64,000 nt of DNA from Saitoella complicata NRRL Y-17804 (taxonomy: Eukaryota; Ascomycota; Saitoellomycetes; Saitoellales; Saitoellaceae), in assembly GCF_001661265.1 (NCBI RefSeq), contig NW_017567001.1, positions 372,001-436,000 of the forward strand. Direction: 5' to 3'. The notes beneath the pieces are model-generated. The model saw only the letters and a list, made by a program, of their open reading frames with translations, had not been told where the DNA came from and did no database searches. The position numbers and the translations under genes are program-made. This document shows positions 62,385 to 64,000 of this stretch, piece by piece (within the stretch, counting starts at the first letter, position 1; every line of letters begins with the position of its first letter).

Positions 62385-64000
62385 ATGGCTCCCTTCAAAT
62401 TCGGTCTTGAGGACCCTGATGACAGCGCAATGACCATTGATTTCGATCTCGATGATTCTCCGGACGCGACTTTACCCCGGGCCCCCATCAAGGCAGGCAG
62501 TTTGAAGACGTGGCAGAAACGACGGACGCTGAAGGCCATTGTGCATCCGTTGCTTGCTGAGGGCGTAGCGTGGATTGATACAAATGGAAAGGAAACTACG
62601 GACGTGCGGATCACTGAGCAGGAGACGAGGGTATACGGGACTGGGCTACCTGGATTGGGGATGGATCCGGACGTTGCGAAGGTATTCAGCCAACCGCCCG
62701 CTTCTCGTGTCAATTGGACTAAACCATCGTGAAATGTAGTACATCCTACAATTCGCCCACATTTTCGCCGATATACAAAAGGAGTTCACTCAGGATTTCG
62801 CACATCTTCCGTCCTTCTCAACACCCAATACACCCGCACATACCTCCCGCGTGTCGATCCCGCGCTTCTCCAGACTTTACCGCGATACCCTTTTTGCCAT
62901 GGGAAAACGCCTCGCACAAGGATCACCGGCCAGCGAACTGGCTCTTGATTGTCGCTCCATCTGGCTGCTCTTCGAAGCGGTGTACTTCCCTGAGAATGGC
63001 GGCGTGGCAGAGAGTCTGATGAACTGGCTAAACTCGTACGATCCGAAACCGGCGACCGAAGATGGACAGGATATCATGACATACCGACCACCCGCCGCGC
63101 ACCCCGAGTTCTGGAATTACATCTATACGGCGACGACTAGGGGGTTGTTCTCGCAAGCAGCTGAGTGTTTGAGCTATGGTGGGTTGGCGCAACAAGATCC
63201 AAGCGGACAGAAGGCGGCGGATGCGGTATCGGAGTTGTTGCGTGACGCCCCTCGACGCACGGGGAAGGGCGCACAGGATCAGAGAGAGTTCGACGGGAAA
63301 TGGAGAGCGTGGCGCGGACGTGTGATTAACACCACTACAGCCATTCAGAAACAGGTCACGAATCAAAACGTGTCTGCTGCTTTCCGTCAGTTGATGGAGT
63401 TGTTAAAGGGTGACAAAGATGCCATCTTTAGTGTCGCCGAGACCCTTCCGGAGGCGGTTTGTGCACTTGCGCTGTTGTATGATCCGGTTAAGACTGCGAC
63501 GTCGGATCAAGTCAAGAGGTTTTGGGAGATGGCGAATGTTGAGGGGTTCAGTATCGATTCTACCCTAGACAGCGAAGTCATCTTTGACAAGGTATGTCAA
63601 GGCGACGTTTACGGCGCACTCGTTAAATGCCACGTCCTTGGAGCCGAGCTGGGATTGTCGGCACATCTCGGTGATTTAATGGAGAAAGCGGATTTGTTGG
63701 AGAAGTTTGAGGATGAGGTCATGCAGGGAGCAGATGTGCGACAATGGTTCTTGTTGGAATTTGGAGAGCGGGTCATGGCTGGTTCGGAGGATAATTGGGA
63801 ACATGCTGTTGCGTATTGGCGTGCGGCTGGTGACACTGGCATGGAACGTATGGCTCAGGCTTTGCCACGGGTACCACTCACGTCGGAGAAGAAGGCTATG
63901 AGGGTCGTGGAGGTATGCACCGAGCTCGGTCTCGATGCGGAAGCAGTGGAAGTTAGCACGAACTGGGCCAGAATATTGGAGAGTCAAGGCAAGGTTGGAG
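62385..64000 (+). CDS. NUP85: Nucleoporin Nup85, cut by right edge
   Basis: At least two exons, join(62385..62681,62740..>64000); 519 residues are visible and the frame is still open at the edge. The 58-nt intron (GTATTC donor, GGACTAAAC branch) joins DPDVAK to YILQFAHIFADIQKEF. The N-terminus is acidic. The alpha-helical ACE1 region includes RSIWLLFEAVYFPENGG, WNYIYTATTRGLFSQAAECLSY, VRQWFLLEFGERVMAG, NWEHAVAYWRAAGD and RVPLTSEKKAMRVVEVC, the order seen in Nup85. Nup85 is a Y-complex subunit of the nuclear pore scaffold. Because it lacks a stop in the window it is easily missed. A GTATGT inside the frame at 63592 could be a donor but the frame continues. Confidence 0.88.

Overview
The window looks like a gene-dense piece of a filamentous ascomycete (Pezizomycotina-type) chromosome. 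It holds about 38 spliced or single-exon protein genes in 64 kb, plus one tRNA, one orphan reading frame and one decayed DNA transposon. Introns are few and mostly 50-65 nt, with a CTAAC/CTAAT branch site close to the 3' end. The gene set (NOX-type NADPH oxidase, Flo8/Som1 LisH regulator, HORMA-PHD Hop1, Dsc2, Mdm35, AcpS-type Ppt2, P450) fits that group. I cannot assign a genus from the sequence alone. All splice models below come from reading GT..AG borders, branch sites, phase and protein-family continuity by eye.

Layout. 0-3.6 kb: Tc1-like transposon remnant, a catalytically dead STYX-like phosphatase, an intron-bearing tRNA-Leu(AAG) and an isochorismatase-like hydrolase. 3.8-10.7 kb: complex I 51-kDa subunit, Rrn11-like Pol I factor, SAPS-type phosphatase subunit and Vps60. 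11.4-19.8 kb: GDP-mannose pyrophosphorylase, mitochondrial Glu-tRNA synthetase, Tim10, a cis-prenyltransferase, a vacuolar cation/proton exchanger and a TMEM42-like membrane protein. 19.9-31 kb: meiotic Hop1, an orphan frame, splicing factor Ntr1/TFIP11, Ppt2, GINS Psf3, Mn-SOD and Dsc2. 31-42 kb: UDP-GlcNAc pyrophosphorylase, a Whi5/Nrm1-like protein, U5-40K, Bet3, Flo8/Som1 and a P450. 42-50.5 kb: an XMAP215/Stu2 protein head-to-head with LIS1/Pac1, Ran, TFIIE-beta and Mdm35. 50.7-64 kb: UDP-galactose transporter, ecdysoneless/SGT1, Boi-type SH3-SAM-PH protein, a small membrane protein, NADPH oxidase, a mitochondrial helical-repeat protein and Nup85, which runs off the right edge.

The genes are mainly conserved housekeeping functions. 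There is no operon, secondary-metabolite cluster, CRISPR array or virus-like element. Two architectural habits stand out. Many genes are arranged as head-to-head pairs sharing 150-550 bp promoters. Several genes begin with an exon of only 13-33 coding nucleotides.

The least expected signal is compositional. In many moderately expressed genes the coding strand switches abruptly, every few hundred bases, between C-ending codon blocks (CTC, GTC, GGC) and G/T-ending blocks (TTG, GTG, GGG) without change of protein family. Probable high-expression genes (Ran, Mn-SOD, complex I) stay uniform. I found no clear previously undescribed system; this codon-polarity patterning is the best candidate for something worth quantifying.
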